Source: Carposina sasakii (lineage: Eukaryota; Arthropoda; Insecta; Lepidoptera; Carposinidae). Taken from it: a stretch of 64,000 nt of DNA. Positions 11,800 to 21,683 of the stretch are shown here, piece by piece (position 1 is the first letter of the stretch; each line of letters opens with the position of its first letter). A program made the translations under genes and the position numbers. The notes below the pieces were generated by a model, which was given only the letters and a program-made list of their open reading frames with translations, had not been told where the DNA came from and made no database searches. The DNA is taken from positions 18,228,001-18,292,000 of the forward strand of contig CP053148.1 of assembly GCA_014607495.2 (NCBI GenBank), in the 5' to 3' direction.

Positions 11800-12176
11800 C
11801 AGGATGATTTTTGGTCGTCAACGTTCCCGAAAACTACGGAATCTCCTCATCATCACGATCATTTTTCTCCATGGAAGCATACCTGGGAAGTGTCTGGTTT
11901 CCAAAATATTAGGATCCAAAGTTGAGTAAATAGACTGCGTTTTTCAGCATAAATGCACATAGACGCGCGTAGCAGGATTTTTTCACGAAAAATAATTAAT
12001 ATCTGTCTATAAAAAAACTAACATAAACACTAGACACTATAAATTTCGCACGATCAAGGAATTTAATTTTTCAAAAAAAAATATTTTTTTCCAGCATTTT
12101 TTTTGGCATAAACTTACTTTATTTCATGTATAGAGTACGTACCCTTCGTTAAAGGTGGCCACAAAAAAACATCCTG
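11800..12176 (+). mobile_element. TA-flanked MITE, CAGGATG family (copy 2)
   Basis: Same ends as the 428-787 copy: CAGGATGATTTTTGGTCG on the left and CACAAAAAAACATCCTG on the right, with TA on both sides. At 377 bp it retains GCGTTTTTCAGCATAAATGC, which copy 1 has lost, so this copy is closer to the source. Confidence 0.75.
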
Positions 12177-12467
12177 TATTGTACCTAGTAAATTGACATC
12201 AAATCATCGCCTAGCTCTAGTATTGTAAAATAAAATTTTATTATGACATAGGTAGATAAAATAGGTAGGTACTCAGCGTAATTTTCACATTTGCAAAAAA
12301 TGCTAAAAATGAAATAAAATAAGTAACTACCCCCATACAATAAATATTACTACTGCCGTTTTATAAGCAATGGTACAGAACCCTATATGCGCAATTCTGA
12401 CTTCCACTTAGCCGGTTATTGTCTTTGTACTTACTACCTACTACTAGAATAAGTCATACATATATAT

Positions 12468-12693
12468 ATAATCACGCCTTTATCCCTTACGGGGTAGGCA
12501 GAGCACCAAGGGCCGATAAAACCACATGGTGCCACTTCTGACCAATTTTGAGGGTATAGTTGAGATGTTCAAGTTCGGTTAGTAGTGACGGGTTGTTAGC
12601 CCATCGCCTACAATACACCAAGACCCTCTTGTCCCTCTACTGACTTGTACAGTATGCCCGGAAAGAGAAGCAGCTCTAGTTTTATACTTTTTT
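12468..12693 (+). repeat. Dispersed repeat, ATCACGCCTTTATCCC type
   Basis: Begins ATCACGCCTTTATCCCTTAC, continues GGTAGGCAGAGCACCAAGG and TGGTGCCACTTCTGACCAA, and later CCCATCGCC. An inverted partial copy is at 31495-31580. The later half resembles the CAGCCACGTTTAG family in layout, suggesting related retroposon 3' regions. This motif set is familiar from lepidopteran genomes; class uncertain. Confidence 0.55.
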
Positions 12694-13011
12694 TTTTCAC
12701 TTCCAGAGCAGTATAGAAGAATAACTCATAAAAGTGTAAAATGCAATATTTTTCAATTGACGCTTTGAAACTACAGTTTAGTTCGTAGTAAACTGTACGC
12801 TTTTCAAAGTTATTTCAAATCCATACAAAAGCTACAAAAGTTTCCCTTATAACTAGTTAGCGCTGCAATTTTTCAAACACGTTGGTATGTTCATAGACTA
12901 AAATAGTTAAGCCTTTTTTAGTTAGAAACAGTTTTATGCAGCTTCTGTTTTTTTTTCTTAAATTGTTCTAATGGGGGCTTCAATAGAATTCCTTTGCTGA
13001 AGCGGGGCATC

Positions 13012-13110
13012 ACTAGAGTATAGATATATCAGCTGCATCTCCTTCCGCGCATATCGTAAGAGTAAACTAACTAATTTTGGGGACTTTCTCTCAGGGTTTG
13101 CTAACTCGTC
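13012..13110 (-). repeat. Dispersed repeat fragment (CAGCCACGTTTAG family)
   Basis: Contains ATCAGCTGCATCTCCTTCC, ATCGTAAGAGT and CTAACTCGTCACTAA, the reverse of the family landmarks. Confidence 0.5.
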
Positions 13111-13744
13111 ACTAAACTTTTACATCTAATTCCGCTGTGTACAAAATATAGCTGTAATACCTAATTCATTATCCTGTTCTGGATACATTATTTTCGGAAA
13201 CGCTACAGCCATACATTATACCTGTAAGTTCTACTTTTTTGTTTGTTAGAGGACATACCCTTTTCAAGGGGACTCTCGCCGTACTACATTCAGCTCCAGT
13301 AGGAAACGGTATCTTTTATAAAATCAAACTTAATTTACGTACATATTCCGAGGAACTTACAAAGCAAGCGCTATTGAATATCAAAGTGGGTATCGATTTT
13401 TATTTATTTGAATTTCTTATTCATATCCTGCACTGCATTCTTAACTAATGTTCTCAGAATCGTATATGCTATTTTAATATGGTGTTTTTTTAGGCCCTAA
13501 TTACTTTGACAATTCACTTTTTTTTTTTTCATAAAGTTACAATATAGTTTAACTGGGGAAAAATGGGTGTGTGGTTTGCTCAGTTCTGCCTTACCTATTT
13601 ATGGGGATAATGGAAGTAATTATAATGTATGTATGTAATATTACTCCGAGATAACGTTATAACGTTGTGATAACGTAGCCGTTTCCTTCGTAGTTTTGGC
13701 TGTGCGTTATTTAGTACGTACAATCATAGGTTATGTTATTTATA
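13111..13744. other. No gene recognised
   Basis: A 69-residue open frame at 13239-13448 is unrecognised. The rest is AT-rich with no supported feature. Confidence 0.45.
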
Positions 13745-13745
13745 G

Positions 13746-13782
13746 CTGTTGCTCGCGACTTCGTCCGCGTGGCCTACAGAAT
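13746..13782 (-). mobile_element. Helitron 3'-end remnant
   Basis: TGCTCGCGACTTCGTCCGCG is the family hairpin in reverse; the CTAG end is lost. Confidence 0.45.
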
Positions 13783-13820
13783 TTAGCTTATATTCTCCTT
13801 CATACTCCCAACATCTAAAT

Positions 13821-14015
13821 CAATGGTTCCCAAAGTGGTCTAGGTAGACCCCCAGGGGACCACAGGAGACTCGATGGGCGTCTACGTTGACGTAAAAAAT
13901 GTTGGTTTACGAGTACCTACAATGAATTCGTATGTGGTGTAGACCGGTAGGGAGGTCCATCAGAACCACTTAACTTTTGAAAGGGGTCTATGAGAAAAAA
14001 GTTTGGGTATTTTTT
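13821..14015. mobile_element. hAT-like MITE candidate
   Basis: The left end CAATGGTTCCCAAAGTGGTC and right end AAAAAGTTTGGGTATT form short inverted repeats of the type seen at hAT element ends. The flanks (ATCTAAAT and TTTAAATT) may be a decayed 8-bp duplication. Internal GTAGACCCCC and GGGGTCTA motifs fit the same plan. About 195 bp, non-coding. Confidence 0.4.
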
Positions 14016-14051
14016 AAATTTGTCGATAAAATAAAGCGTAAAGAGGTGCCT

Positions 14052-14126
14052 AACAAATAAACAAACTTACTTTCGAATCCCAACTAAATTCTAAGTACTT
14101 AAAATGCGAAAGTAAGTTTGTTTGCT
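14052..14126. repeat. Inverted repeat, 16-bp perfect core arms
   Basis: AACAAACTTACTTTCG at 14060-14075 and its exact reverse complement at 14107-14122; similarity extends a few bases outward with mismatches. The spacer is 31 bases. Confidence 0.75.
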
Positions 14127-14734
14127 TGTTTACGCCTTAGTTACTTAAATAATTTTCATGAAATTTCGCAATATTGGGATAGGGATTGATATTTTGTGAA
14201 GTAAACATAGTGCAGCGAAGTTTTGTGTACATTCTCGCAAGTCGATCTCGCAGGCGAGTTTGTCGATAACTTTAGTAGACACGAATACTTGTTGAACCTT
14301 GTTAAATGTTTCGCATGAAGTTACATTTAAACTTGGCTGTGAATTTAACATGCTGTACATAGTTATTTTAAACTACAAGAATATCTTGTACGAGTACTGC
14401 TATAGTACATCAAAAAGAATTGAGGACACCTTTATTGAATATTGCTTCGTCGTTTGATATAAGAGTTTTTTAATGGTTGAGTGTGAGTTAAGATGAAGTC
14501 AATTATTGATTAGGCGAGGTGGTTTTTTTCTAAAGGGATTTTCTATATACCTTTGATAGCACTCCACCTCCTAGACCAACTGATATTATGTTATAGAATT
14601 TCGTTCGCTAATCATATTTATTTCGATCGTTTAACTAAAACGTTTGCGTGTAATATTGGTGGTAAACATCTTCTGTCTGGGACTGAACCTTCTCGTAACT
14701 ACTGACACGTTACTATACTACCAATATTATAAGC
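14126..14734. other. No gene recognised
   Basis: No repeat or coding signal that I can support; a 71-residue minus-strand frame at 14145-14360 looks random. Confidence 0.45.
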
Positions 14735-15286
14735 GGTGATAGCCCAGTGGTTAAGACGTGCACCTTCCAAAAGGGAGGGGTAAGTTCGATCCCAGTCATG
14801 AGCCTGTACCAATGAATTTATCTCATGTACAGATTTTAATGTTGCAAAATTGTCAATTAGCTCGTGCCTCGGAAGCACGTAAAACCGTTTCGCCTGATCT
14901 CTCTCCGGTCGTGTCTGCTTCCGTCCCATCGAACTATGAGAGTAAAGGCTCGAGCACACCGGATGCGTATGCGTGCACGTAAGCGTAAACGTATATGTAC
15001 CTCTGAGTTGTAATGTATGGAACTGTATAGGCACGGGCAGACCGGATGCATATACGTAGACGTAAGCATAGATGTCAAGCGGTGACAGTTCTATACATTA
15101 AACTCGGAGGTACGTGTACGTCTATGATTTTGAATAAAAAAAAATTGAATTTGATTTGAATCTACGCTTACGTGCACGCATACGCATCCGGTGTGCTCGA
15201 GCCTTAACGGAATAGAGAGTGCATCTGTATTTACGCACACACTTGTGCACTAAAATATCTCCTGCGTACCTAGCCAATCTCCGTTC
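14735..15286 (+). mobile_element. tRNA-derived SINE interrupted by a MITE
   Basis: The head GGTGATAGCCCAGTGG holds a good pol III A box (TAGCCCAGTGG, 14740-14750) and a B box (AGTTCGATCCC, 14783-14793). Body landmarks GCCTGTACCAATGAATTTAT and GCTCGTGCCTCGG match the copy at 57088-57397. The sequence stops at about 14944, resumes at about 15206 with AATAGAGAGTGCATCTG, and runs on to CCAATCTCCGT. The 261 bp between is a separate palindromic MITE, so the SINE is older than the MITE. Confidence 0.82.
14945..15205. mobile_element. Palindromic MITE (AAGGCTCGAGCACACCGG family, copy 1)
   Basis: Terminal repeat AAGGCTCGAGCACACCGGAT, continuing GCGTATGCGTGCACGTAAGC, returns inverted at the right end. 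A second CAGACCGGATGC block lies inside, so the whole unit folds repeatedly on itself. Relative to the copy at 20510-20711 it carries about 35 extra bases (15129-15163) bounded by TCTATG and TCTACG, a likely small secondary insertion. No coding capacity. Confidence 0.8.
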
Positions 15287-15292
15287 CGATCA

Positions 15293-15512
15293 TCATCAAT
15301 ATTATAAACGCGAAAGTTTGTAACTATGGATGGATGTTTGTTACTATTTCACGTAAAAATGGCTGGAGCAATTTTAATAAAATGGAGTTAGCTGACACTC
15401 TGGATTAAAACATAGGCTACTTTTTATCCCGGGAAAATATTTTTATCCCGGATAATTTAGACATTTTGTTTTTTCTGCAGTCCACGCGGATGAAGTCGCG
15501 GCCGTCCATTAG
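15293..15512 (+). mobile_element. Non-autonomous Helitron
   Basis: Starts near TCATCAATATTATAAACGCG and ends GCGGATGAAGTCGCGG with CCATTAG|T, where the terminal CTAG has mutated to TTAG. It abuts the SINE that ends at 15286. Landmarks: ATAGGCTACTTTTTATCCCG and ATCCCGGATAATTTAGAC. Confidence 0.75.
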
Positions 15513-15639
15513 TAGACTATAAACAAACGCCCTCTTAACCTTGTACCTACTTATTGCTGTCTTATCCATGGGTGTATGCAACGAGGTCACAGGTGTAATT
15601 GCAGGGTTTAGATCTGATAGCGGCCAGCCCATGAAATAA

Positions 15640-15875
15640 CCACGAAGAGGATATTCCCGAGATAGAGTAGCTAGAACTGCAGGATCATCTCGTAAATGGT
15701 AGGCTGAGGGGTAAGCACGAACCTTTTTACGCGGCGTGACGCTAGCGGCTCGCTAACAAAATCTATGTGATTTGACAGTTTGACGTAGAGTGAAGTTTGA
15801 CTAGCGTTATGGACTATCTATGCTAGCTTATCGCCTGAGAGAATGGCCGAGTGCAAGGAGATTAAATACTCTATT
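15640..15875 (+). repeat. Dispersed repeat split by a small MITE
   Basis: The left part (GTAGCTAGAACTGCAGGATC) and right part (GCTAGCTTATCGCCTGAGAG, AAGGAGAT) belong to the CAGCCACGTTTAG family. The middle is replaced by a GGGTAAGCACGAACC unit also found complete at 33802-33915. Confidence 0.5.
15711..15815. mobile_element. MITE fragment, GGGTAAGCACGAACC family
   Basis: Begins GGGTAAGCACGAACCTTTTT and shares ACGCGGCGT and AAAATCTATGTGATT with the intact copy at 33802-33915. The right terminal repeat is missing. Confidence 0.55.
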
Positions 15876-16030
15876 TATACCTATGACTGCCACAGTATTC
15901 TATGCACCAAAGTATCATTATGAATAAACTTGTGATTTTTACTCCAACCACAGTTGCTTGTCATTGAATATTATAATACAAATATTTACATACGGTTTTC
16001 GGCTGCTACAGACATACAGCGTACCAGCTA

Positions 16031-16236
16031 TATTGGCTATATTTTTTGACAGTTCATAGTCATGATCACTCATTGAAACTTATTGAACTGGAAGTGACAT
16101 GTACCTATATACTGTGTGTTGCCAAAGTTTTCTTCAGATAAGGCATTTCCATATAAGGTCCAGATAAGGCCACTTCCAGTTGTCGAGTTTCAATCGAGTG
16201 ATGATCACTATGAACTGTCAAAAAAGATAGCCAATA
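16031..16236. mobile_element. MITE with ~67-bp TIRs
   Basis: The left arm starts TATTGGCTATATTTTTTGAC and runs through CAGTTCATAGTCATGATCAC to AACTGGAAGTGAC. The right arm is its inverse, from GCCACTTCCAGTTGTCGAG to GTCAAAAAAGATAGCCAATA. Arms align over about 67 bp with a handful of mismatches around a ~70-bp spacer. No open frame; it could form a long hairpin transcript. Confidence 0.75.
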
Positions 16237-16239
16237 GGC

Positions 16240-16345
16240 CTGCTGAGCCAGATGGAAAAGATTAGTGATAAGTTGCTACCTCATCGCTTGAGAGTACGTC
16301 CCGAAGTTCCATAGCGGACTCTTACGACATGCACCGAGGGAAACA
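16240..16345 (+). repeat. Dispersed repeat fragment (CAGCCACGTTTAG family)
   Basis: AGTGATAAGTTGCTACCTCA, TCGCTTGAGAG and GACTCTTACGACATGCAC identify the 3' half of the family. It begins right after the preceding MITE. Confidence 0.5.
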
Positions 16346-16621
16346 CAGATTACTTTCTGACATTTATAGCGATTTGTATTATTTTCTTTGAACACTTTAC
16401 GTCGTTTGGCCTTCTCCGCGTTTTACTTCCTTCACGTTAGCCTTATGGCGATAGCTGATAACTATCGAGGCTGCAATTTGTGGAATAAAGTTATACCAGG
16501 TATAAGGTTAAAGCAATTCACATAATAATCTATGGCTGAATGGTCCACAGGTTGTAAACTGTTTATTGAACAAAAATTGTTAGTTTTTCTTTAGCGACGA
16601 TAACTAACGACATAAACAATA

Positions 16622-16818
16622 AGGGATTTTCTGACTAGTTAAAATAACTGTCAAAAATTGATGGCGTGAGCGCATCACCCTCCCTAGCTGCTCCCCTTTC
16701 ACCTCCCCCTGTACGTGTGCAATGACAAAACAGAATTTCGGGATGGAGATGCGCTCACGCCATCTATCCAGCTGATTTGTACTATTTTTTTACTTTTAAT
16801 AGTTGTCAGAAAATCCCT
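16622..16818. mobile_element. MITE, AGGGATTTTCTGAC family (copy 1)
   Basis: Ends AGGGATTTTCTGAC and GTCAGAAAATCCCT are exact inverses, with further inverted blocks GTTAAAATAACTGTCAA / AATAGTTG and GATGGCGTGAGCGCATC / GATGCGCTCACGCCATC. A 5-bp direct repeat CAATA flanks it (16617-16621 and 16819-16823). Copy 2 is at 25556-25707. Non-coding. Confidence 0.8.
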
Positions 16819-16823
16819 CAATA

Positions 16824-17962
16824 TTATTATAACGTCGCCGTCTCAGGTCGCCGTTTTCTTGGTTGCCAATAGGTACGTCATATAATTTTACTATGGTTAT
16901 TTTACTGTGATATTATTATTGTCAAACTAAAGCCGTAGGTACTGTGCTACTCAGGGATTTGGGAATAACCATGGAATAACTATATAATAAACCATGCGTA
17001 AGGTAACCTCCTTGTTTGAAATGACTTTTGACAGCTAAATACAAATTACTCCAAGTCAGTAAACATTTATATAACTGGTGATCGTGCAAATGTATTTAAG
17101 CATAAAGTTTTTCAATCGATTAATACAGTTTAATCTATGCTTATGTTTTAACACGCTTCATATGCTTAAATAATGTAAAATAGTTTTACTTCATTTATTG
17201 TAAAAGTTGTGCTAGCCTGTAATTGTGATACATAATATTATCGTGTGCTCCTGTCCAACTTGTATCTTAACGGAACTGTTATGTATTATGTTGGCTTTCT
17301 AATTTAATTAATTAATTAATGAATTAAACTGTGTACAGCTTATACCTAGTTTAAAGTCTTTTATTAATATTTTTTTATTTACTAAGGGCATTGGTATTCA
17401 ATACTCGTACCATCAGCCCAACCAAATAACTTTACAAAGAATAATATGGACAATAAATTTAAAACATAACCAAGAACAAAAGAACATATTTTTATTAGTA
17501 TTTTAATTAAAGCGTTAAAATTGACATATTGTCAAAGTATTAAAAAACAACTTTTTGTGCCACATGGATAGGTACATACGAGTACACTAACGATCATATC
17601 CGTCTATGGCGGTCTGAAAAGGGCTAGGGGTGAAAATATCCGCTATTTTTGTCGAATTTACATATTATTGCATATCAAGCAGCGCACACGGCGATTGTGA
17701 ATGGACCTCTAATTTTAATTTTAATAAACAATGGACTCAATTTCAGAACGGAGAGCCACCTAACTATGTTTTTGTTCCTGTTGAAATACTAAATTTAGTA
17801 CCTAGCTATGTTTATATGATATACCATTCCATTTGATGTATGTTGTCAATTAATTTGTTTTATAATATGTAGTGATTATAAAGTGCGTTAATTTTACCTC
17901 CTAAAAGGAAAAAGAATGTAAGACTAAAGGTCACAAAGTCTCTATCTCAGTTATATCTTGAA
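16824..17962. other. No gene recognised
   Basis: AT-rich; a short (ATTA)n run is at about 17306-17321. A 68-residue frame at 17630-17836 has no recognised family. Confidence 0.45.
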
Positions 17963-18043
17963 ATTAATAAAACTTACAATAAAATAGGAGGAAAAGCCCT
18001 TTACAACGGCTTTTCCTCCTATTTTATTGTAGGTTTTATTAAT
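17963..18043. repeat. Near-perfect hairpin, 36-bp arms, 9-nt loop
   Basis: The left arm 17963-17998 (ATTAATAAAACTTACAATAA, then AATAGGAGGAAAAGCC) and right arm 18008-18043 are reverse complements except for one position, which in RNA would be a G-U pair. The loop is CTTTACAAC. It is not a terminal repeat of any element I recognise here. It could be a fold-back MITE core or a small-RNA precursor. Confidence 0.9.
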
Positions 18044-19168
18044 ATATTTTTATTTATCTCTCAGTTTAACCACAAATAGGTCAAACATAATAAACAGGGC
18101 TATGTTTCCAAAATCACAAAGAAGTTCTTACAGCCATGTTCAGCAGAGCATACTTATATTATAAGGTATAACTCTTGTGAAAGTAAGTACCTGTTGTTCA
18201 CTTGTTGCTTAGATTTCACATAAGTAATAGGAAAAGTTTTTGGTACAATAATAGTACGCTGGGAGCCGTCGTGCACCGCATCGGTCGGCTTATTACGTAC
18301 GTATCTTACAAAAGAAAAGCAATAGCAATTTTGTACATTTATCGGGTAATTATTAATTAAATTTTAATTATGTTCAGATGAATTTTTATGATCGTTTCTT
18401 CTTCCGTAAGTCGATCAAAAAGTAAAGATTTGTAGTGTTTTACGAAATATAGTCAAGAAGAATTTCTACACATTGAAAACCTAATTTTTTCTGCAGTAAT
18501 TATATAGACACTGTACTTGTGATGTGGGTTTACCGCTGCATTGCTGTCGCTATATAACGCTATATAACCATAGCCTTAGTATGAAGTAAAACGATCTGCA
18601 CATGTTCACAAACATTTATATTCATATTTTTAACAGGAAGTAGCATGAAAAGATGTCACTAGTGCCACAGGAAATACAATTTCCTGCACCGTGTTGGAAT
18701 TAGAATACTGTCCAAGAATATGCAATTTTTACCTATACATAGCACTGCCGATATAAAAAAATCTCCTCGGACAGGTGTCGCTTTGTAGCAAATTCTTTGA
18801 TCGCACTATAAGAATGATATCTATTGAAGGAAATCCTTTACTAAGCAAGTCAGTGTTTAGAAAAATACGAGCGGACGCCCACGACTTTGTTTACGTAATT
18901 GCCGTTTTCATGGTAATATCGGGATGTATTCTATTAGCGAATGTCTCCTAGTTATGATCTACCTTTCTACGAAATTTCCTCTTCATTGTAGTAGTTTTCG
19001 AAATTTTGTGATGAGTGACTGAACTTTATATGAATGGAACTAACTATAAATAAATTTATATAAGTAGGTACATAACTATTAATCCTAAACTTGATATTGT
19101 GTAGGATGCAGATTTGCAACAACTCAAAGTTGTCTAAACCGCTTTAATATACCGAGCACTGTCGATCT
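18044..19168. other. No gene recognised
   Basis: A Helitron-like remnant (GCGGACGCCCACGACTTTG) is at about 18871-18890; otherwise unassigned AT-rich DNA. Confidence 0.45.
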
Positions 19169-19444
19169 GGAGGACAATTCTCGAAAAGTCAAGAGTTTGA
19201 ACGAAGCCGAAACGGAATCATTGTAGACGCTCAGAACAAAGCAATAATTACTTTTTGGTGACGTAGATACATTTCAGCGCGAGACAGATATTTATTTTTA
19301 TTCTGTCATACTCGCGACCGATGCGTGCTAAAATACGAGTATACCTTATTACTCAAGCTGTAAGTATATATTGCTTCGCACCGCGTTTCGTTAACGGTTC
19401 GTTAGTGGTTGCGTTTAGGCTCAAAAAAATTTAAGAATTGCCCC
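19169..19444. mobile_element. MITE, CAATTCTCGAAAAGTC family (copy 1)
   Basis: The left end GGACAATTCTCGAAAAGTC and right end TTAAGAATTGCCCC are imperfect inverted repeats. The interior has GTAGACGCTCAGAACAAAGC and ATTCTGTCATACTCGCGA, shared with the copy at 28825-29102; the right third recurs at 57742-57818. Confidence 0.65.
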
Positions 19445-19540
19445 ACGCTGATATTAGATTCAGCAACATGAACAGAATAGATGAGCTTCGTAAATTGAGA
19501 CAGGATTTGTCTCTACTGAGATTTTAGACATTGACAGTAA

Positions 19541-19733
19541 GGGCACATAGCTCGAAGAACTGATGGCCGATGGAGTCGGAAAGTTCTAGAGTGGATACCA
19601 CGTATCGGAAAACGCAGCGTGAGAAGGCCACCCACGAGGTGTACGGCCGGCTGCTTCCGACCGGTCGGACTGGAGGTGGTTGGGGGAGGCCTACCAACAG
19701 TGGACTTCTCAGGGCTGTAAATGATGATGACGA
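19541..19733 (+). mobile_element. Truncated RTE-clade LINE 3' end
   Basis: The + strand encodes GHIARRTDGRWSRKVLEWIP and RIGKRSV before a small deletion removes the WTDDLAKVAG block; it then ends GGAGGCCTACCAACAGTGG and CTCAGGGCTGTAAATGATGA. The same C-terminal segment is present at 8928 and 40662. Confidence 0.8.
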
Positions 19734-20509
19734 ATGATGAGTAACTTTATTACCACAATTCATAATATTTATACACTTCACAACACAATTATCATAGTGA
19801 AATTCAGCAGTCCACCATCCAAACGTTCGCGTTGGCCAGTTTGTATATCAAGGTCAGCAAATGGATCCCAGAATTAACACTAACGACTCATTTTGTTTTT
19901 TTTTTTACTTAAAAACTCGATAATGTGTAATTTCAATGATGGCGACAAAGAATCTGTACATGATATATCTAAAATAACTTTTAGCTTTCCGTAATGCTTG
20001 AAATGTTTCTGAGCTAAACGTGGCTATGGGATTCCCTTTACGATCTTGAATTTCCCTCTTCCCTGTTTTAGGATCATACCTATATACTTATGTATGAAAA
20101 TACCTGGCCCATATACATGCTAGTTAATAGAAATACTGAGTACCTAGGTACTCGATTTTTTTTATTTCAAAGGCAACTTAGCCTTGTCGTTATATTATTA
20201 TCCAGTATGTTCTCGCATAATTTATATTATTATTTATTTATTCTATTCTGCATTCAACAAGGTGCCTCTTATCGATGCGGAAAGTGAAGACTTCTATATG
20301 TAGGCGAGTTCAAAGGCTAACAATATGTACTCTACAGACAGATTAACAAAAGCTAGCAATCTCGAGCAGTAGTAGTGTTTACATAACAGACAGACGACAG
20401 ACTATCTGGAGCCTATACTAGTATTCTGTGCTGGTCACATGGTAAATACGGTACACTGCAATAAATCGAGGAATACTAGGTACGTGTGTATAGTTACAAT
20501 GTTACAATA
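19734..20509. other. No gene recognised
   Basis: A 65-residue frame at 20090-20287 is hydrophobic but unrecognised. No repeat identified. Confidence 0.4.
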
Positions 20510-20711
20510 AAGCCTCGAGCACACCGGATGTGTATGTGTGCACGTAAGCGTAGACGTACACGTACCTCTGAGTTTAATGTATGGAACTGTATAGGCACGG
20601 GCAGACCGGATGCGTATGCGAAGACGTAAGCATAGACGTCAAGCGGTGACAGTTCCATACATTAAACTCAGAGGTACGTGTACGCATACGCATCCGGTGT
20701 GCTCGAGGCTT
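20510..20711. mobile_element. Palindromic MITE (AAGGCTCGAGCACACCGG family, copy 2)
   Basis: Ends AAGCCTCGAGCACACCGGAT and ATCCGGTGTGCTCGAGGCTT are exact inverses. An inverted internal pair (CTCTGAGTTTAATGTATGG / CCATACATTAAACTCAGAG) extends the palindrome. A 4-bp direct repeat AATA flanks it (20506-20509 and 20712-20715). Confidence 0.82.
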
Positions 20712-20748
20712 AATAAAGCGTACTGCATATAACTATTTTTATATTATA

Positions 20749-20960
20749 CTAGCAGCCGCCCACGACTTCGTCCGCGTGAGGGGGCGTTGTACCCGTGCGA
20801 AGCCGGGCAGGTTGTTGTATAGATTGTAGCCTTCCTTGGTAAATGGGCAATCTAACACTGAAAAAATTTTTCAAATCAGACCAGTAGTTCCTGAGATTAG
20901 CGCGTTCAAACAAACAAACAAACAAACTCTTCAGCTTTATAATATTATAATATAGATAGA
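20749..20960 (-). mobile_element. Non-autonomous Helitron
   Basis: On the minus strand it starts TCTATATTATAATATTATAA, contains a (GTTT)n stretch and CTCAGGAACTACTGGTCTGA, and ends CGCGGACGAAGTCGTGGGCG, GCTGCTAG|T. The GTGCGAAGCCGGGC motif is a second GC-rich block near the 3' end. Confidence 0.72.
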
Positions 20961-21150
20961 TTGTTTTAGTTTTAGTTAAGTTTGAGTTGTAGTTTATAAT
21001 GTTACTATGGGTGAACGTAGAATCATTAGAATTGTATCTACCAATCGTTTGTCAGTTTATTTAAATTTAAGATCTTAGCGTAACATAACACACAAGTAGG
21101 TCTGATAGACTTAGAATTATTTTACCCTTCCGCCCCCTTATTACCTAACT

Positions 21151-21306
21151 AGCAAAAGCAAAGCGACAGCGAAAATTGTACAAAAATCGCTGATTGCTTG
21201 TCAAATTCGTATTACGTAAAATGAATTTCAAAGGAACTTTGACGTTTCAAGGCGAATATTGTACCATTTTATTTTCGCTATCGCTTTGCTTCGGCTTTGC
21301 TATTGC
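21151..21306. mobile_element. MITE-like inverted repeat (CAAAGCGACAGCGAAAAT)
   Basis: The left arm AGCAAAAGCAAAGCGACAGC then GAAAATTGTACAA is mirrored by the right arm TTGTACCATT ... TTTCGCTATCGCTTTGCTTC. Partial arms recur near 888-925 and 10515-10545. Confidence 0.5.
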
Positions 21307-21374
21307 AAAGCCGGGGCCGTTTACCTAAGATGTCTGTTGTTTGTATGGAACGCATCACACAACACATAATTATA

Positions 21375-21440
21375 CAGAGTGTAACAGAAGAGTTATTTTA
21401 AGCGAAATGCTATGAAAATAGCCCATTTCGTAGAACGTGT
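21375..21440 (+). mobile_element. Fragment of the CAGGGTGTAACA element family
   Basis: CAGAGTGTAACAGAAGAG at 21375 preceded by TA, then AGCGAAATGCTATGAAAAT. It matches the ends of the 31080, 34306 and 63840 units; the rest is not present. Confidence 0.4.
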
Positions 21441-21683
21441 AAGTTCTTACACCATGTATAGAAAAGTATCTGTAATTCTAGGACAAGTTCACACAAGTGC
21501 AAGGTCTCTGGCGAGGTGCCAGGTGATATGTATCTGCTTTAATGCGCCTTAAGCTGAGGTGACTTTACTTTGCCGCGATTGTAAGATTGTAATCTACCGT
21601 GAATCTACCTTACTTATAGTAATTATCCTCCAATAGCGCGCGCGGAAAGTGACGTAATCTTATTTATCTGCTATATCAATATA

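Noticed and set aside
14740..14793. Functional tRNA gene at the SINE head
   Set aside because: A and B boxes fit pol III, but the sequence continues as a 300-bp repeat shared with 57088; no complete cloverleaf.
20909..20927. CRISPR-like or satellite repeats (AAAC)n
   Set aside because: A short tetranucleotide run internal to a Helitron; no spacer structure anywhere in the window.
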